Source of the DNA: an uncultured Croceitalea sp.
Lineage (GTDB): Bacteria > Bacteroidota > Bacteroidia > Flavobacteriales > Flavobacteriaceae
Reading direction: 5' to 3'
Length of the DNA stretch: 64,000 nt
NCBI GenBank assembly: GCA_947503285.1
Contig: CANNDD010000008.1
Span: 62,001-126,000 of the forward strand
Within the stretch, counting starts at the first letter, position 1. Each line of letters opens with the position of its first letter. Below are positions 32,831 through 42,109 of this stretch, piece after piece. The notes below the pieces were generated by a model that did not search any database, was not told the DNA's origin, and worked only from the letters and a program-made list of their open reading frames with translations. The position numbers were made by a program, and so were the translations under genes.

Positions 32831-33019
32831 ATGATGCGAAATAATTCAAGGGCAAGAAAATTGAAAGCAAGTACCTTAAAACAATGGTTGTCAATGGTAC
32901 TTGTTGCTATAATGTTGGGTTTTTCTAATGTAATTCTTGAAGAAGATCGCAGTGTGAATGATACCAAAGTGAGAATCGAAATAGTGGAGGCCTTAAGTGA
33001 AGAAGGTGTTATTGATTAG
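32831..33019 (+). CDS. Small protein of unknown function with one hydrophobic segment
   Basis: A 62-aa protein: basic N-terminus (MMRNNSRARKLKASTLKQW), one hydrophobic stretch (LSMVLVAIMLGFSNVIL), acidic C-terminus (EEDRSVNDTKVRIEIVEALSEEGVID). Either ATG at 32831 or 32834 may be used. No family recognised. It follows mpl by 69 bases on the same strand. Confidence 0.6.
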   Translation: MMRNNSRARKLKASTLKQWLSMVLVAIMLGFSNVILEEDRSVNDTKVRIEIVEALSEEGVID

Positions 33020-33056
33020 ATGTCTATACGTATCTCTTTGTTGCAGGGTTAGAAGT

Positions 33057-33500
33057 TTACACCCCGAACTGTCTTAAGTGGTGGTCTAAATGTTTGTATT
33101 CCATTTGTCCCCATTGTTCTTTTGTGAATGTGCCAAAAGTAGGATGCGGATACCACACATCGCGGTCATTTAAGGCATGAAACTCATCTACGAGCTCTTT
33201 CAATTTCTTACGTTCTTCAGTGAAGACTTTGGGCTCTTTTGCTTTTAACTGAGGGGCGGTCGGTAAGTTTTTACGCCATGGTTTGTCGTTATAGAGTGAC
33301 TTCTTGAAAAAGGCTTTGATGAACCAATTACCTTTCGAGGCGTTCTTTTTGTTTTCTATGGCAAGCTTTAATGGATATTGACAGTGCCAGGCCATTTGAC
33401 CAACGGTCATCTTACCCCATTGCCTTTCTGAATTCTCGTTAAGATTATCTAGCCTCGTTTTGACTTCTTGGTAGCAGCTATCATCCAATAATGATTTCAT
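33057..33500 (-). CDS. DUF1569 (DinB-like) protein
   Basis: A 147-aa protein matching DUF1569, a member of the DinB/YfiT four-helix superfamily. WGKMTVGQMAWHCQYPLKLA supplies one likely metal-binding His. HPTFGTFTKEQWGQMEYKHLDHHLRQF near the C-terminus supplies others. Such proteins are thought to bind a metal and act on thiols or small molecules. No operon partner. Confidence 0.8.
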   Translation of the reverse strand: MKSLLDDSCYQEVKTRLDNLNENSERQWGKMTVGQMAWHCQYPLKLAIENKKNASKGNWFIKAFFKKSLYNDKPWRKNLPTAPQLKAKEPKVFTEERKKLKELVDEFHALNDRDVWYPHPTFGTFTKEQWGQMEYKHLDHHLRQFGV

Positions 33501-33614
33501 TATTCTGGGTTTTATTTGAAGTCATAAGTTACAAAGTATTAGGTGAAAAAATACGGGTAATAAAATCTAAAATGTGATATGTAAAGACTCAATAAATCAG
33601 ATTATCTTTAGCAA

Positions 33615-34313
33615 ATGCAAGAAAATTCAACCTCTTTTTCAATTAAAAATTGGTCTGATGACGATAAGCCTCGAGAAAAACTGGCCCAAAAGGGGCGTTC
33701 TGTACTTTCTGATGCAGAACTACTTGCGATTTTAATTGGCTCTGGTAATAAAGAAGAGAGTGCTGTTGAACTATCTAAGCGAATTTTAGCTACTACGGGC
33801 AACAATTTGACTGACTTGGGTAAACTTTCCGTAAAACAGTTGATGCGCTTCAAAGGAATAGGCCAAGCCAAAGCAGTTACAATTGCAGCGGCATTGGAGA
33901 TGGGCAGGAGAAGAAGGAAGGAAGGAGCTATGGCGATAACCAAAATCACAAGTAGTACCGTTGCTTTTACCCTTCTACAGCCCATCATGGGTGACCTACC
34001 CCATGAAGAATTTTGGATTGTCTATTTGAACAATTCCAACAAGGTCTTACATAAAGAACAATTGAGCAAGGGCGGTATTACAGGTACTTTAGTCGATGTG
34101 AGGCTTGTATTGAAACATGCACTTGAACATGGTGCGGTTGGGTTATTATTGGCCCACAATCATCCATCGGGCACCTTGAAACCAAGTGTTGCCGACAAGC
34201 GGATTACACAGAAGTTGAAAGATGCTGCCGCTACTCTAGACATTAAGGTCTTAGACCACCTTATCATTACCGAAAAAGCTTATTTTAGTTTTGCCGACCG
34301 ACAAATTCTTTGA
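33615..34313 (+). CDS. radC: RadC/JAMM domain protein
   Basis: A 232-aa RadC protein. The N-terminal half is a helix-hairpin-helix region (LSDAELLAILIGSG and MRFKGIGQAKAVTIAAALEMG), and the C-terminal half is a JAMM metalloprotease-like domain with HNHPSGTLKPSVAD near 180-193 (HxH-x10-D). Biochemical function is still unclear. Its TGA overlaps the next start by one base (TGATG), so they are coupled. A TATCTTTA box just before it matches the -7 consensus in seven of eight positions. Confidence 0.93.
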   Translation: MQENSTSFSIKNWSDDDKPREKLAQKGRSVLSDAELLAILIGSGNKEESAVELSKRILATTGNNLTDLGKLSVKQLMRFKGIGQAKAVTIAAALEMGRRRRKEGAMAITKITSSTVAFTLLQPIMGDLPHEEFWIVYLNNSNKVLHKEQLSKGGITGTLVDVRLVLKHALEHGAVGLLLAHNHPSGTLKPSVADKRITQKLKDAAATLDIKVLDHLIITEKAYFSFADRQIL

Positions 34314-35608
34314 TGCTACTAATATATACCCATAAGATCTCGAATAGGCTTAGTTATGTCATGAAACATATCTTCACTAGAATTTTGGGGATAGAGGTGA
34401 TTTTTACCACTAAAGTTGAAGACTTCATAAAACATTCAGGGCCAAAAATCACCTATACCAAACAACCCCTTCAAAATGAGTTCTTTATTAGGTCGAATGA
34501 CCTTTTGTTTGAACAGGGGATAAACGATATTGAGATTAGGATGGGTGAATGGGATGGGGTTCCCTGTTTTTTTGAAAGTGGCGAGCGAAGTAGTATTCCA
34601 TTTGATATTTTTTCAGCAAGCTTTTATTTATTGAGTAGGTATGAAGAGTATTTGCCCCACGTTAAGGATGACCTGGGTAGATTTCCCCCAAAATCAAGTA
34701 TAGCCTTTCAATTTGGGTTTTTAAAACGACCCGTGGTTGATTTATGGGCGCAAAAACTCTTACAAATATTACGATTAAGGTTTCCAGAAATTGCGGTTCA
34801 GGGAAAAAAGTATAAGCTCACGCCTATTGTCAACGTAACCACATCGCATTGTTATGCCTTAAAAGGTCCTGCAAGGACGATAGCTGGTTTTTTTCTTGAT
34901 TTGTTTCGTTTTAAATTAGCTAGGGTGGCAAAAAGAACAGCCGTTTTGGTCAATCCTAAAAAAGACCCCTATGATAATTTCGGTACTTTGATAGAGACCC
35001 ATAAAAAATACAGTTTAAAAGCGATGTTCTTTTTTCAATTTGCCGATTATTCCGAACATGACAAAAATGTTTCAATACATAGAAATAAATTCAGGTGTTT
35101 GATAAAATCGGTAGCGGACTATAGCGTCGTTTCACTAAGTGCATCAATGGCGTCATCACAAGATCTTGGTATTTTAAAAGAAGAGAAAAAGCGACTTTCC
35201 GACCTTATCAATAGACCGGTCGATTATTCAAGAATGCGATACAATAGGGTAGTGGTGCCAAATACCTATCGTAATTTGATTGAAGCGGAATTTACGGACG
35301 ACTTCACCATGGGCTATACACATATTGTGGGTTTTCGGGCAGGTACATGTACCCCGTTTCAATTTTACGATATTAACCTTGAAGTGCAGCAACCCATCAA
35401 GATACACCCCTTTGTGGTCTGTGACTATGCTTTTAATAAATATAAAAAGGCAGGGGAAATATTTAATGAAATGGACCTTATCTATAAAGAGATCAAAAAT
35501 GTAAATGGAGATTTCAACGTCATTTTTTCTAATGAACTTCTGGGTGGCACACATCGTATAAGCTGGTTAAAACTTTATAAGGATTTTTTAAATCGTTACT
35601 ATGTATAA
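34313..35608 (+). CDS. Polysaccharide-deacetylase-like protein (DUF7033 type)
   Basis: A 431-aa protein beginning MLLIYTHKISNRLSYVMKHIF, typical of flavobacterial proteins with an N-terminal DUF7033 region before a deacetylase-like NodB half. ASFYLLSRYEEYLPH is also characteristic. The classic NodB D-D and HxxxH metal motifs are not clear here, so activity is uncertain. The start is the ATG inside TGATG; the TTG three bases earlier is less likely. It is followed with an 8-base overlap by the HAD gene. Confidence 0.7.
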   Translation: MLLIYTHKISNRLSYVMKHIFTRILGIEVIFTTKVEDFIKHSGPKITYTKQPLQNEFFIRSNDLLFEQGINDIEIRMGEWDGVPCFFESGERSSIPFDIFSASFYLLSRYEEYLPHVKDDLGRFPPKSSIAFQFGFLKRPVVDLWAQKLLQILRLRFPEIAVQGKKYKLTPIVNVTTSHCYALKGPARTIAGFFLDLFRFKLARVAKRTAVLVNPKKDPYDNFGTLIETHKKYSLKAMFFFQFADYSEHDKNVSIHRNKFRCLIKSVADYSVVSLSASMASSQDLGILKEEKKRLSDLINRPVDYSRMRYNRVVVPNTYRNLIEAEFTDDFTMGYTHIVGFRAGTCTPFQFYDINLEVQQPIKIHPFVVCDYAFNKYKKAGEIFNEMDLIYKEIKNVNGDFNVIFSNELLGGTHRISWLKLYKDFLNRYYV

Positions 35609-36290
35609 AAGTATTGTGACCGATATTTTTTTTGATTTAGATCATACCTTGTGGGATTTTGAAAAAAACTCGGCACTGACCTTTCAAGAAATCTTTAATA
35701 CCAACCAAATTGACGTACCGCTGTCAGAATTTTTAGAAGTCTACGTGCCTACCAATTTGGCCTATTGGAAACTGTATAGGGAAGAACGTGTAACAAAATC
35801 AGAATTGCGTTACGAGCGGCTAAGAAAAACATTTGATACCATTAATATGTTGGTTTCAGATGAGCAAATTCACCTTTTATCAGAGGCATATATCAAGTGC
35901 CTATCTTCGTTCAATCATGTTTTTCCGGGTACGTTTGAGATATTGGATTATTTAAGGGATAATTATAGACTTCATATCATTACGAATGGCTTTGAAGAAG
36001 TGCAAGAAAAGAAAATGATACAATCAAACATTCGACATTATTTCGATGTTATTGTAAATTCAGAGATGGCAGGGGTGAAGAAACCCAATCCGAAAATATT
36101 CAAAATGGCTTTGAATCAGGCTAGGGTGAGCCCAGATAAGGCGCTTATGATAGGTGATAGTCTTGAAGCGGACATTTTGGGGGCAAAGAATGTGGGCATT
36201 CATGTAATCCATTTCAATTCGCATCAAGAACCCAAGCATGAGATTTGTGAGATTATAGATCATCTTGACGAAATAAAAAGTTTTTTATAG
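35601..36290 (+). CDS. yjjG: YjjG-family HAD nucleotidase
   Basis: A 229-aa HAD phosphatase. Motif I is IFFDLDHTLWDF (nucleophile Asp in DLDHT), motif II lies in IITNGFEE, motif III is the Lys in AGVKKPNPKIF, and motif IV is IGDSLEADILGAKNVG. The length and order match YjjG, which removes phosphate from noncanonical pyrimidine nucleotides. It overlaps the preceding gene by 8 bases, so it belongs to the radC operon. Confidence 0.85.
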   Translation: MYKSIVTDIFFDLDHTLWDFEKNSALTFQEIFNTNQIDVPLSEFLEVYVPTNLAYWKLYREERVTKSELRYERLRKTFDTINMLVSDEQIHLLSEAYIKCLSSFNHVFPGTFEILDYLRDNYRLHIITNGFEEVQEKKMIQSNIRHYFDVIVNSEMAGVKKPNPKIFKMALNQARVSPDKALMIGDSLEADILGAKNVGIHVIHFNSHQEPKHEICEIIDHLDEIKSFL

Positions 36291-36348
36291 AGTTATAATA
36301 GGGTAAACCATTTTTTGATTGTTTACCATGGAAATGATTCGCTATAAA

Positions 36349-36897
36349 ATGAAAAACCATCTCTTGGGTCTTGCCCTTCTTCTCACTAATGTCGTTTTTC
36401 TTTCGTCATGTGCAGATGAGCAAGATTTTGACCAATTCGATGATTTGAGCGTTGAACCCTTGGTCGCCTCAAGTATTTTTTATTTTGAATCGGATGAGCA
36501 GACCATCAATCAGGCCGGCCCGGGTGCTTTTTACAATCAAAACTTCACATTCGAGGCGTTTAATCAACCATTCGTTTCTGAAAGGGTACTGGAGGGTACG
36601 ATTGTTTATCAAGTTGAAAATACTACAAGCAAAGAGCTCAGTATCTCGATAGCGTTCTTAGATGCCAATGGAGCTGTATTGGATGTCGAATCTTTTATCG
36701 TGCCACCAGAACCTGCCCCATTGATAGAGCGTCAAATCGCTTATGGAACCGCGGGTCGTAGTCTTGATATACTTAGAAACACAACCGATATCAGGGTAAG
36801 TGGTGAAAATTTAGGTGATACCACTAGTACTTCTTCATTGAACGAACCTAAAATAATCTTAAGATCCAGCGCAGAATTTAGGTTAAGACTACAATGA
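36349..36897 (+). CDS. Predicted lipoprotein of unknown function
   Basis: A 182-aa lipoprotein: MKNHLLGLALLLTNVVFLSSCADEQ, lipobox LSSC. In-frame TTG at 36319 and ATG at 36328 would lengthen the N-terminus, but only the ATG at 36349 gives a standard lipoprotein signal. The body is beta-rich and soluble with no family recognised. It is the first of an envelope trio and overlaps the next gene by 4 bases. Confidence 0.75.
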   Translation: MKNHLLGLALLLTNVVFLSSCADEQDFDQFDDLSVEPLVASSIFYFESDEQTINQAGPGAFYNQNFTFEAFNQPFVSERVLEGTIVYQVENTTSKELSISIAFLDANGAVLDVESFIVPPEPAPLIERQIAYGTAGRSLDILRNTTDIRVSGENLGDTTSTSSLNEPKIILRSSAEFRLRLQ

Positions 36898-38345
36898 GAT
36901 GTGTTAGGTTGATTTTTTTGAGCGTTCTTTTGGGAATGTATGCTTCGCATGCCCAAAACAAACAATTGTTATATGATTTTTATGAGATTCCCCAATCTTT
37001 AATGCTCAACCCTGGGGTAAAAACACCCTATAAATGGCATGTCGGCCTACCCTTGTTATCAGGTACCTCGATACAAGCGGGAAGTAGTGGTATCAGTGTG
37101 AATGATATTTTTGCCAATGATGGAATTGACTTTACGACAAAGTTCAGGGAGCGGGTAATAAACGGTCTGACCAAACGGGATGTTTTTGGGGGTAGTGGTC
37201 AAATAGAGGTGTTTTCCGTCGGATTTAGAAATGCCAATAGACCCAGTGATTACTATTCTTTTGGGGTTTACGGCGAAGGTTTTATCGCACAATACTGGCC
37301 AAGGGATTTAGCCATACTTGCTTTTGAGGGAAATGCGAACAATCTCAATAGAAGGTTCGACCTGAACCATTTTTCAACCCAAGGTGAAGCCGTAAATGTT
37401 TTTCATTTTGGTATTAATCGTAAACTTAATAAAAAGTGGATAGTCGGTGCAAGGGCCAAACTGTACTCCAGTGTTTTTGAATTTAAGTCGGTCAACAACG
37501 ATGGTTATTTTGTAACTACACAAGGGGAAAACAATATTCTGAGAAATACGATCGTAGCAGATGTAACAATGCATACCTCTGGCGTCGAGAGTTTATTTGA
37601 TATTCTATTGGATGATGACGTTGCCCAGAGTATTGAATTGCCAAAATGGCTTTTAGGCAGGTCTTTACTTGGGGGTAATTTAGGGCTCGGTCTTGATTTT
37701 GGGTTTACTTATAATGTTGGTAAAAACTCTTATATAACTGCCAGTATTATTGATGTTGGCTTCATTTATCATACAAACGATGTGAAAAACTACAGGTTAA
37801 GTGGTGCAGCCACGAATGAAGGGATTGAAATAGTTTTGCCCGATGATTTAAACGACCTAAATACTGATATTTGGCAAGATTTAGTAGATGACATTGAAAG
37901 ACAGGTTCCATTTACTACAGACGATAATTCATTTTTTTCTTTGAGACCCACGAAACTGAATGCCTCCTTCCGTTATAATTTTGGTAGTTACAGAGCGCTG
38001 GGTAAAGATTGTGATTGTACTACGAGACCAAGTGTAAAAAGTGAGGATTTTGATTATAAAAATGCCGTAGGAGGGCATCTTTTCATGATACATCGCCCCC
38101 GTGGCCCGCAAGCGGCCGTAACGGCTTTTTATCAAACACGATTCGGCAGGTCGCTTGCTTTGAAAACAACATATACCGCCGATAAATACAGTTTTACGAA
38201 TGTAGGTCTCGGATTGAATTTGCAAACCGGACCTGTCAATTTCTATATAATGGCAGATAATTTGTTGTCATATCAAAACATACCTGCAAGCAATTATGCG
38301 TCTTTACAGTTCGGATTTAATATTATATCTTGGAACGATAATTGA
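36894..38345 (+). CDS. DUF5723 family outer-membrane protein
   Basis: A 483-aa protein with a signal peptide ending near MYASHAQ. The opening LYDFYEIPQSLMLNPGVKTPYKWHVGLPLL and repeated amphipathic beta strands with aromatic ends are typical of DUF5723 proteins, predicted outer-membrane barrels. A short CDCTTRPS segment near 360 may form a disulphide or metal turn. Function unknown. It is coupled to the upstream lipoprotein and lies 12 bases before the next gene; the three are probably one envelope unit. Confidence 0.82.
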   Translation: MRCVRLIFLSVLLGMYASHAQNKQLLYDFYEIPQSLMLNPGVKTPYKWHVGLPLLSGTSIQAGSSGISVNDIFANDGIDFTTKFRERVINGLTKRDVFGGSGQIEVFSVGFRNANRPSDYYSFGVYGEGFIAQYWPRDLAILAFEGNANNLNRRFDLNHFSTQGEAVNVFHFGINRKLNKKWIVGARAKLYSSVFEFKSVNNDGYFVTTQGENNILRNTIVADVTMHTSGVESLFDILLDDDVAQSIELPKWLLGRSLLGGNLGLGLDFGFTYNVGKNSYITASIIDVGFIYHTNDVKNYRLSGAATNEGIEIVLPDDLNDLNTDIWQDLVDDIERQVPFTTDDNSFFSLRPTKLNASFRYNFGSYRALGKDCDCTTRPSVKSEDFDYKNAVGGHLFMIHRPRGPQAAVTAFYQTRFGRSLALKTTYTADKYSFTNVGLGLNLQTGPVNFYIMADNLLSYQNIPASNYASLQFGFNIISWNDN

Positions 38346-38357
38346 TTAATCCAAGGT

Positions 38358-39158
38358 ATGAGACGAAATTTAGTATTGGCATTTTTAGTTTTTAGCTATG
38401 CCCTTGCCACCAATGCCCAATTAAATGACTATAAGTACATTATCGTACCTAAAAGATTCGATGTTTTTAGAACCGCAAATGAGTATCAGACCAGTGTGCT
38501 CATAAAACATCTTTTCGCCAATGAAGGCTTTACTGTTGTTTATGATGATGCCATACCAGAAGATGGCATAAGGGATCGGTGTTTAGGCCTTACGGTTGGC
38601 ATCAATGACGAATCTGCATTGTTCGTAACAAGATTTACCTTGTCACTGAATGATTGCGAGGGTAATACGGTTTTTAATTCGGTCCAGGGTAAAAGCAAGG
38701 AAAAAGAGTACAAAAAGGCGTACAGGGAAACCATTACTGAAGCATTTGAGTCGTACAAGGGCTTGAATTATGCATACCAACCTAAAGAAGCCAACGAAAC
38801 CAAAGAAAAGGAAGAAACTAAAGAAGAAAAACCACTTACCATAAGTTTTAAAAATGATGTGAAATCATTGCAGGTGGATAACAATAAACCTGAGAAAACA
38901 CCTATTAAAACAGACTTAAGGCCTAATACCGAAAACCTGACAGAGACTTTTAAAGCACAACCCATAGAAAATGGTTTTCAACTTGTGGATGAATCATCTA
39001 CGGTAAAGCTGAGAATGGTAAAGACGACCATTGACAATGTGTACTTGGTCAATGATTCTGAAATAAACGGAATGATCTATTTAAAAGACGGCAAATGGTA
39101 TTTAGAGTCTACTACATCTGGAAACAAACAGGTAAAAGAACTGGATATTAAATTTTAG
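38358..39158 (+). CDS. Conserved secreted protein of unknown function
   Basis: A 266-aa protein with a signal peptide (MRRNLVLAFLVFSYALATNAQ). The N-terminal domain (YKYIIVPKRFDVFRTANEYQTSVLIKHLF) is a mixed alpha/beta region seen in many flavobacterial secreted proteins. A low-complexity Lys/Glu segment (KEANETKEKEETKEEKP) separates it from a small C-terminal domain (FQLVDESSTVKLRMVKTT and onwards). Function unknown. Its stop interlocks with that of rarA. Confidence 0.72.
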   Translation: MRRNLVLAFLVFSYALATNAQLNDYKYIIVPKRFDVFRTANEYQTSVLIKHLFANEGFTVVYDDAIPEDGIRDRCLGLTVGINDESALFVTRFTLSLNDCEGNTVFNSVQGKSKEKEYKKAYRETITEAFESYKGLNYAYQPKEANETKEKEETKEEKPLTISFKNDVKSLQVDNNKPEKTPIKTDLRPNTENLTETFKAQPIENGFQLVDESSTVKLRMVKTTIDNVYLVNDSEINGMIYLKDGKWYLESTTSGNKQVKELDIKF

Positions 39159-40432
39159 AATTCATATTTACCCTTCCATCTTTTGTTCAGAAAGTCTTTT
39201 ATGGAATTTTCCTTGGAATTATTTCCTGGGTTATAAAAATTCGTGCCGCTAATTTCTTTCGGTAAGAATTCGTGTTCCACAAAATTGTTTTCGTAGTTAT
39301 GTGCATATCCATAGCCATCGCCATAACCCAGATCTTTCATCAATTTGGTAGGGGCGTTTCTGATGGGTAAGGGAACCGGAATATTCCCCGTTTCCTTAAC
39401 CTTTTGCTGCGCTTTATTGATGGCCATGTAGCTAGCGTTGCTTTTTGCCGAACTGGCTAAATATATGGCACATTGACTTAGAATAATCCTAGCTTCGGGG
39501 TATCCAATAGTAGTAACGGCTTGAAAAGTGGAGTTGGCTAAAACTAATGCCGTCGGGTTGGCATTACCAATATCCTCAGAAGCCAGAATCAACATTCTTC
39601 TAGCAATGAACTTTACGTCTTCACCACCCTCTATCATTCGCGCCAGCCAATAAACCGCCGCGTTGGGGTCACTGCCTCGAATGGATTTTATGAATGCCGA
39701 GACGATATCATAATGCTGTTCCCCCGTTTTGTCATAGAGAACGGTATTTTTTTGGACTTTTTGAAGAACAAGATCGTTGGTTATGGAAATCGAACTACTT
39801 TTTTCTGAATTTACGACCAACTCAAAAATATTCAGCAATTTTCTGGCGTCACCACCCGATAGACGTATTAAGGCTTCGGTTTCTTGAAGGTCAATGTTTC
39901 TTGTTTTGAGTTCAGGGTCATTTTTGATTGCCCTTTTCAACAAAACTTCTAGATCCTGTTTTGAAAAGTGATTTAAAATATAGACCTGACAGCGTGAAAG
40001 TAAGGCCGGAATAACTTCAAAACTTGGGTTTTCAGTAGTTGCTCCAATCAAAGTGACCCATCCCTTTTCAACGGCACCCAATAAAGAATCTTGTTGCGAT
40101 TTACTAAATCGATGTATTTCATCAATAAATAAGATGGGATTTTTTGTGGTAAAAAGTCCTCCGCGTTGTTTTGCCTTGTCAATAACCTCGCGTACTTCTT
40201 TTACTCCGCTACTAATGGCGCTCAATGTATAAAACGGGCGATCACTCTCTGTAGCGATAATATTGGCTAGCGTTGTCTTACCGGTTCCAGGAGGGCCCCA
40301 TAATAGTAGGGAGGGAATGGTACCAGAACTTATTTGATGCGTGAGCGATCCTTTTTCACCGACCAAATGGGTTTGACTAATATAGTCTGATAGGCTTTTG
40401 GGCCTCATTCTCTCTGCCAAGGGTTCATTCAT
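39155..40432 (-). CDS. rarA: Replication-associated recombination protein RarA (MgsA)
   Basis: AAA+ ATPase of 425 aa acting at stalled replication forks. MNEPLAERMRPKSLSDYISQ is the classic RarA start and sets the ATG at 40432; the in-frame ATG at 40456 is less likely. Walker A WGPPGTGKTTLA and Walker B LFIDEIHRFSKSQQD are present, then GATTENPSFEVIPALLSR (sensor 1 and arginine finger). The C-terminal tetramerisation domain and KYEF tail end the protein. Regulation is not evident. Confidence 0.95.
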   Translation of the reverse strand: MNEPLAERMRPKSLSDYISQTHLVGEKGSLTHQISSGTIPSLLLWGPPGTGKTTLANIIATESDRPFYTLSAISSGVKEVREVIDKAKQRGGLFTTKNPILFIDEIHRFSKSQQDSLLGAVEKGWVTLIGATTENPSFEVIPALLSRCQVYILNHFSKQDLEVLLKRAIKNDPELKTRNIDLQETEALIRLSGGDARKLLNIFELVVNSEKSSSISITNDLVLQKVQKNTVLYDKTGEQHYDIVSAFIKSIRGSDPNAAVYWLARMIEGGEDVKFIARRMLILASEDIGNANPTALVLANSTFQAVTTIGYPEARIILSQCAIYLASSAKSNASYMAINKAQQKVKETGNIPVPLPIRNAPTKLMKDLGYGDGYGYAHNYENNFVEHEFLPKEISGTNFYNPGNNSKENSIKDFLNKRWKGKYEF

Positions 40433-40511
40433 ACCGTAAAAATAGGCTAATAACAAAATGACAATTTAACCGTTTTTACAGTTTTGGCCAATAAGTTGTA
40501 GCTTGTTGTTT

Positions 40512-41240
40512 ATGAACGAAAGTAATTATTTTAAATTTTCGCCGTCGCTATTGTTGGTGCCTTTGGTGGCAGTACTTTCCATATGGAGCGTATTTTGGGT
40601 CGAACTGCGATTTGGTGTCAATCTCAATCATTTCGGCGTTTATCCTAGAAGATTATCGGGTTTGATGGGTGTAATATGTAGTCCATTTATCCATGGCTCG
40701 CTAGAGCACCTTTATAACAATACGATTCCGTTGGCGGTACTGACATTGTCATTGAGCTATTTCTATAGAAAGAATGCATTACGGATTTTGGTTATGGGGG
40801 TGTTGCTCTCAGGGTTTTTAACTTGGCTTATTGGAAGGCCATCTTATCATATAGGTGCCAGTGGATTGATATATGTTCTGGCCAGTTTTATTTTTTTTAA
40901 AGGGGTATTTACCAAGTATTACCGGTTGATAGCACTTTCATTGGCCATAGTGTTCATATACGGTAGTATGTTGTGGTACATATTTCCTATAAAGGATGGG
41001 ATATCTTGGGAAGGCCATCTAGCAGGATTCTTGGTTGGGTTGCTATTAGCTAAAGTAGTTCGAACAAAAACACCTGTCGTGAAAAAGTACCCATGGGAAA
41101 AAGATGATTTTAATGAGGAAGAGGATGCCTTCTTAAAACACTTTGATGAGGATGGCAACTTTATTGAACGTCCTGAAGAGGCCGATAAAGAAGGGATTCA
41201 AATAATTTATGACTATAAAAAAAGTGATAAGGAAGACTAG
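40512..41240 (+). CDS. Rhomboid family intramembrane serine protease
   Basis: A 242-aa membrane protease. Catalytic Ser lies in the GASG motif (HIGASGLIYVLA, near 117) and the His partner in WEGHLAGFLVG (near 169). The HGSLEHLYNNTIPL segment is the conserved HxxxHxxxN region. About six helices are followed by a charged cytosolic tail (DEDGNFIERPEEADKEG). An in-frame TTG at 40503 is less likely than the ATG. Its stop interlocks with rlmB. Substrates unknown. Confidence 0.92.
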   Translation: MNESNYFKFSPSLLLVPLVAVLSIWSVFWVELRFGVNLNHFGVYPRRLSGLMGVICSPFIHGSLEHLYNNTIPLAVLTLSLSYFYRKNALRILVMGVLLSGFLTWLIGRPSYHIGASGLIYVLASFIFFKGVFTKYYRLIALSLAIVFIYGSMLWYIFPIKDGISWEGHLAGFLVGLLLAKVVRTKTPVVKKYPWEKDDFNEEEDAFLKHFDEDGNFIERPEEADKEGIQIIYDYKKSDKED

Positions 41241-41974
41241 GTCGTACGCTGTCGTACGGCTTCATAAAGAAAAACGCCACAGGCGACCGATACATTTAAG
41301 GAGCCAATAGTACCTAGTTGGGGCAGTTTGGCCTGTATATCAGTACTATTTAAAATGGAAGTAGAGATACCCTTATCCTCTGAACCCATTAATATTGCAG
41401 ATGGCAAAGTCAGATCTGTCCCGTAAACTGGTTTTGCAGCCTTCTCTGTTGCTGCTAGAACCTGTATTCCAGATTGCTGTAGGTAGAAAATGGCATCTTT
41501 TAAATGGTTCACTTTGGCAATGGGCACTTTGAAGGCGGCACCCGCCGAAGTTTTAATAGTATCATCCGTAATTGGGGCAGAGCCACTTTTAGGTATAATT
41601 ATACCATTGACCCCCGTACATTCAGCAGTTCTGATAATCGCTCCAAAATTACGTACATCTGTAATTTGATCTAAGAGCAAAAATAAGGGAGTGGTATCCC
41701 CCTTTAAGATGGTTTCTACGAGAACTTCAAAATCATGAAATGCCACTGGTGATATTTGGGCAATTGCCCCTTGATGGTTATTTCGGGTCAATCGATTTAG
41801 TTTTTCGACGGGAACGTAAGAGAAACCAATCCCGTTTTTGCGAAGCTTGTGTTCAAGTTCTTGAAATAACCCACCTTTGAGTCCTCGCTGAATAAAAAGC
41901 TTGTTAATGGGTTTATTGGCCTCAATTGCTTCTATTATAGCACGTATGCCGTAGATAAGTTGTGCATTCTTCAT
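41237..41974 (-). CDS. rlmB: 23S rRNA (guanosine-2'-O-)-methyltransferase RlmB
   Basis: SpoU-family rRNA methyltransferase (245 aa) that modifies G2251 in E. coli numbering. The N-terminal substrate domain (YGIRAIIEAIEANKPI and KLNRLTRNNHQGAIAQI) precedes the knotted SAM domain: DQITDVRNFGAIIRTAECTG (motif 1), ILMGSEDKGIS (motif 2), LPQLGTIGSLNVSVACGVFLYE (motif 3). A close relative is the tRNA SpoU enzyme, but the N-terminal domain favours RlmB. A promoter match lies 8 bases upstream of the start. Confidence 0.92.
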   Translation of the reverse strand: MKNAQLIYGIRAIIEAIEANKPINKLFIQRGLKGGLFQELEHKLRKNGIGFSYVPVEKLNRLTRNNHQGAIAQISPVAFHDFEVLVETILKGDTTPLFLLLDQITDVRNFGAIIRTAECTGVNGIIIPKSGSAPITDDTIKTSAGAAFKVPIAKVNHLKDAIFYLQQSGIQVLAATEKAAKPVYGTDLTLPSAILMGSEDKGISTSILNSTDIQAKLPQLGTIGSLNVSVACGVFLYEAVRQRTT

Positions 41975-41982
41975 ATAGTTGG

Positions 41983-42011
41983 TAAAGTTAACTAAACCTT
42001 GGGGTTTACAA
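41983..42011 (-). promoter_or_regulatory. Promoter of rlmB
   Basis: Minus-strand TTG (42009-42011), 18-base spacer, TAACTTTA (41983-41990), seven of eight matches to TAnnTTTG. It gives a very short leader. Confidence 0.45.
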
Positions 42012-42028
42012 TTGTAAAGGGGGCCATA

Positions 42029-42058
42029 AAAAATGCGCTCTTTTAAGAGCGCATTTTT
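42029..42058 (-). terminator. Intrinsic terminator of the upstream secreted-protein gene
   Basis: Perfect 12-bp stem AAAAATGCGCTC / GAGCGCATTTTT (42029-42040, 42047-42058) with a 6-base loop and flanking A and T runs. It lies 50 bases past the stop at 42110, and separates that gene from rlmB. Confidence 0.9.
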
Positions 42059-42109
42059 AAAGTTTAAGAATAAAATGTTGTACGACTAAGACTGATATTG
42101 CTTCTGGTC

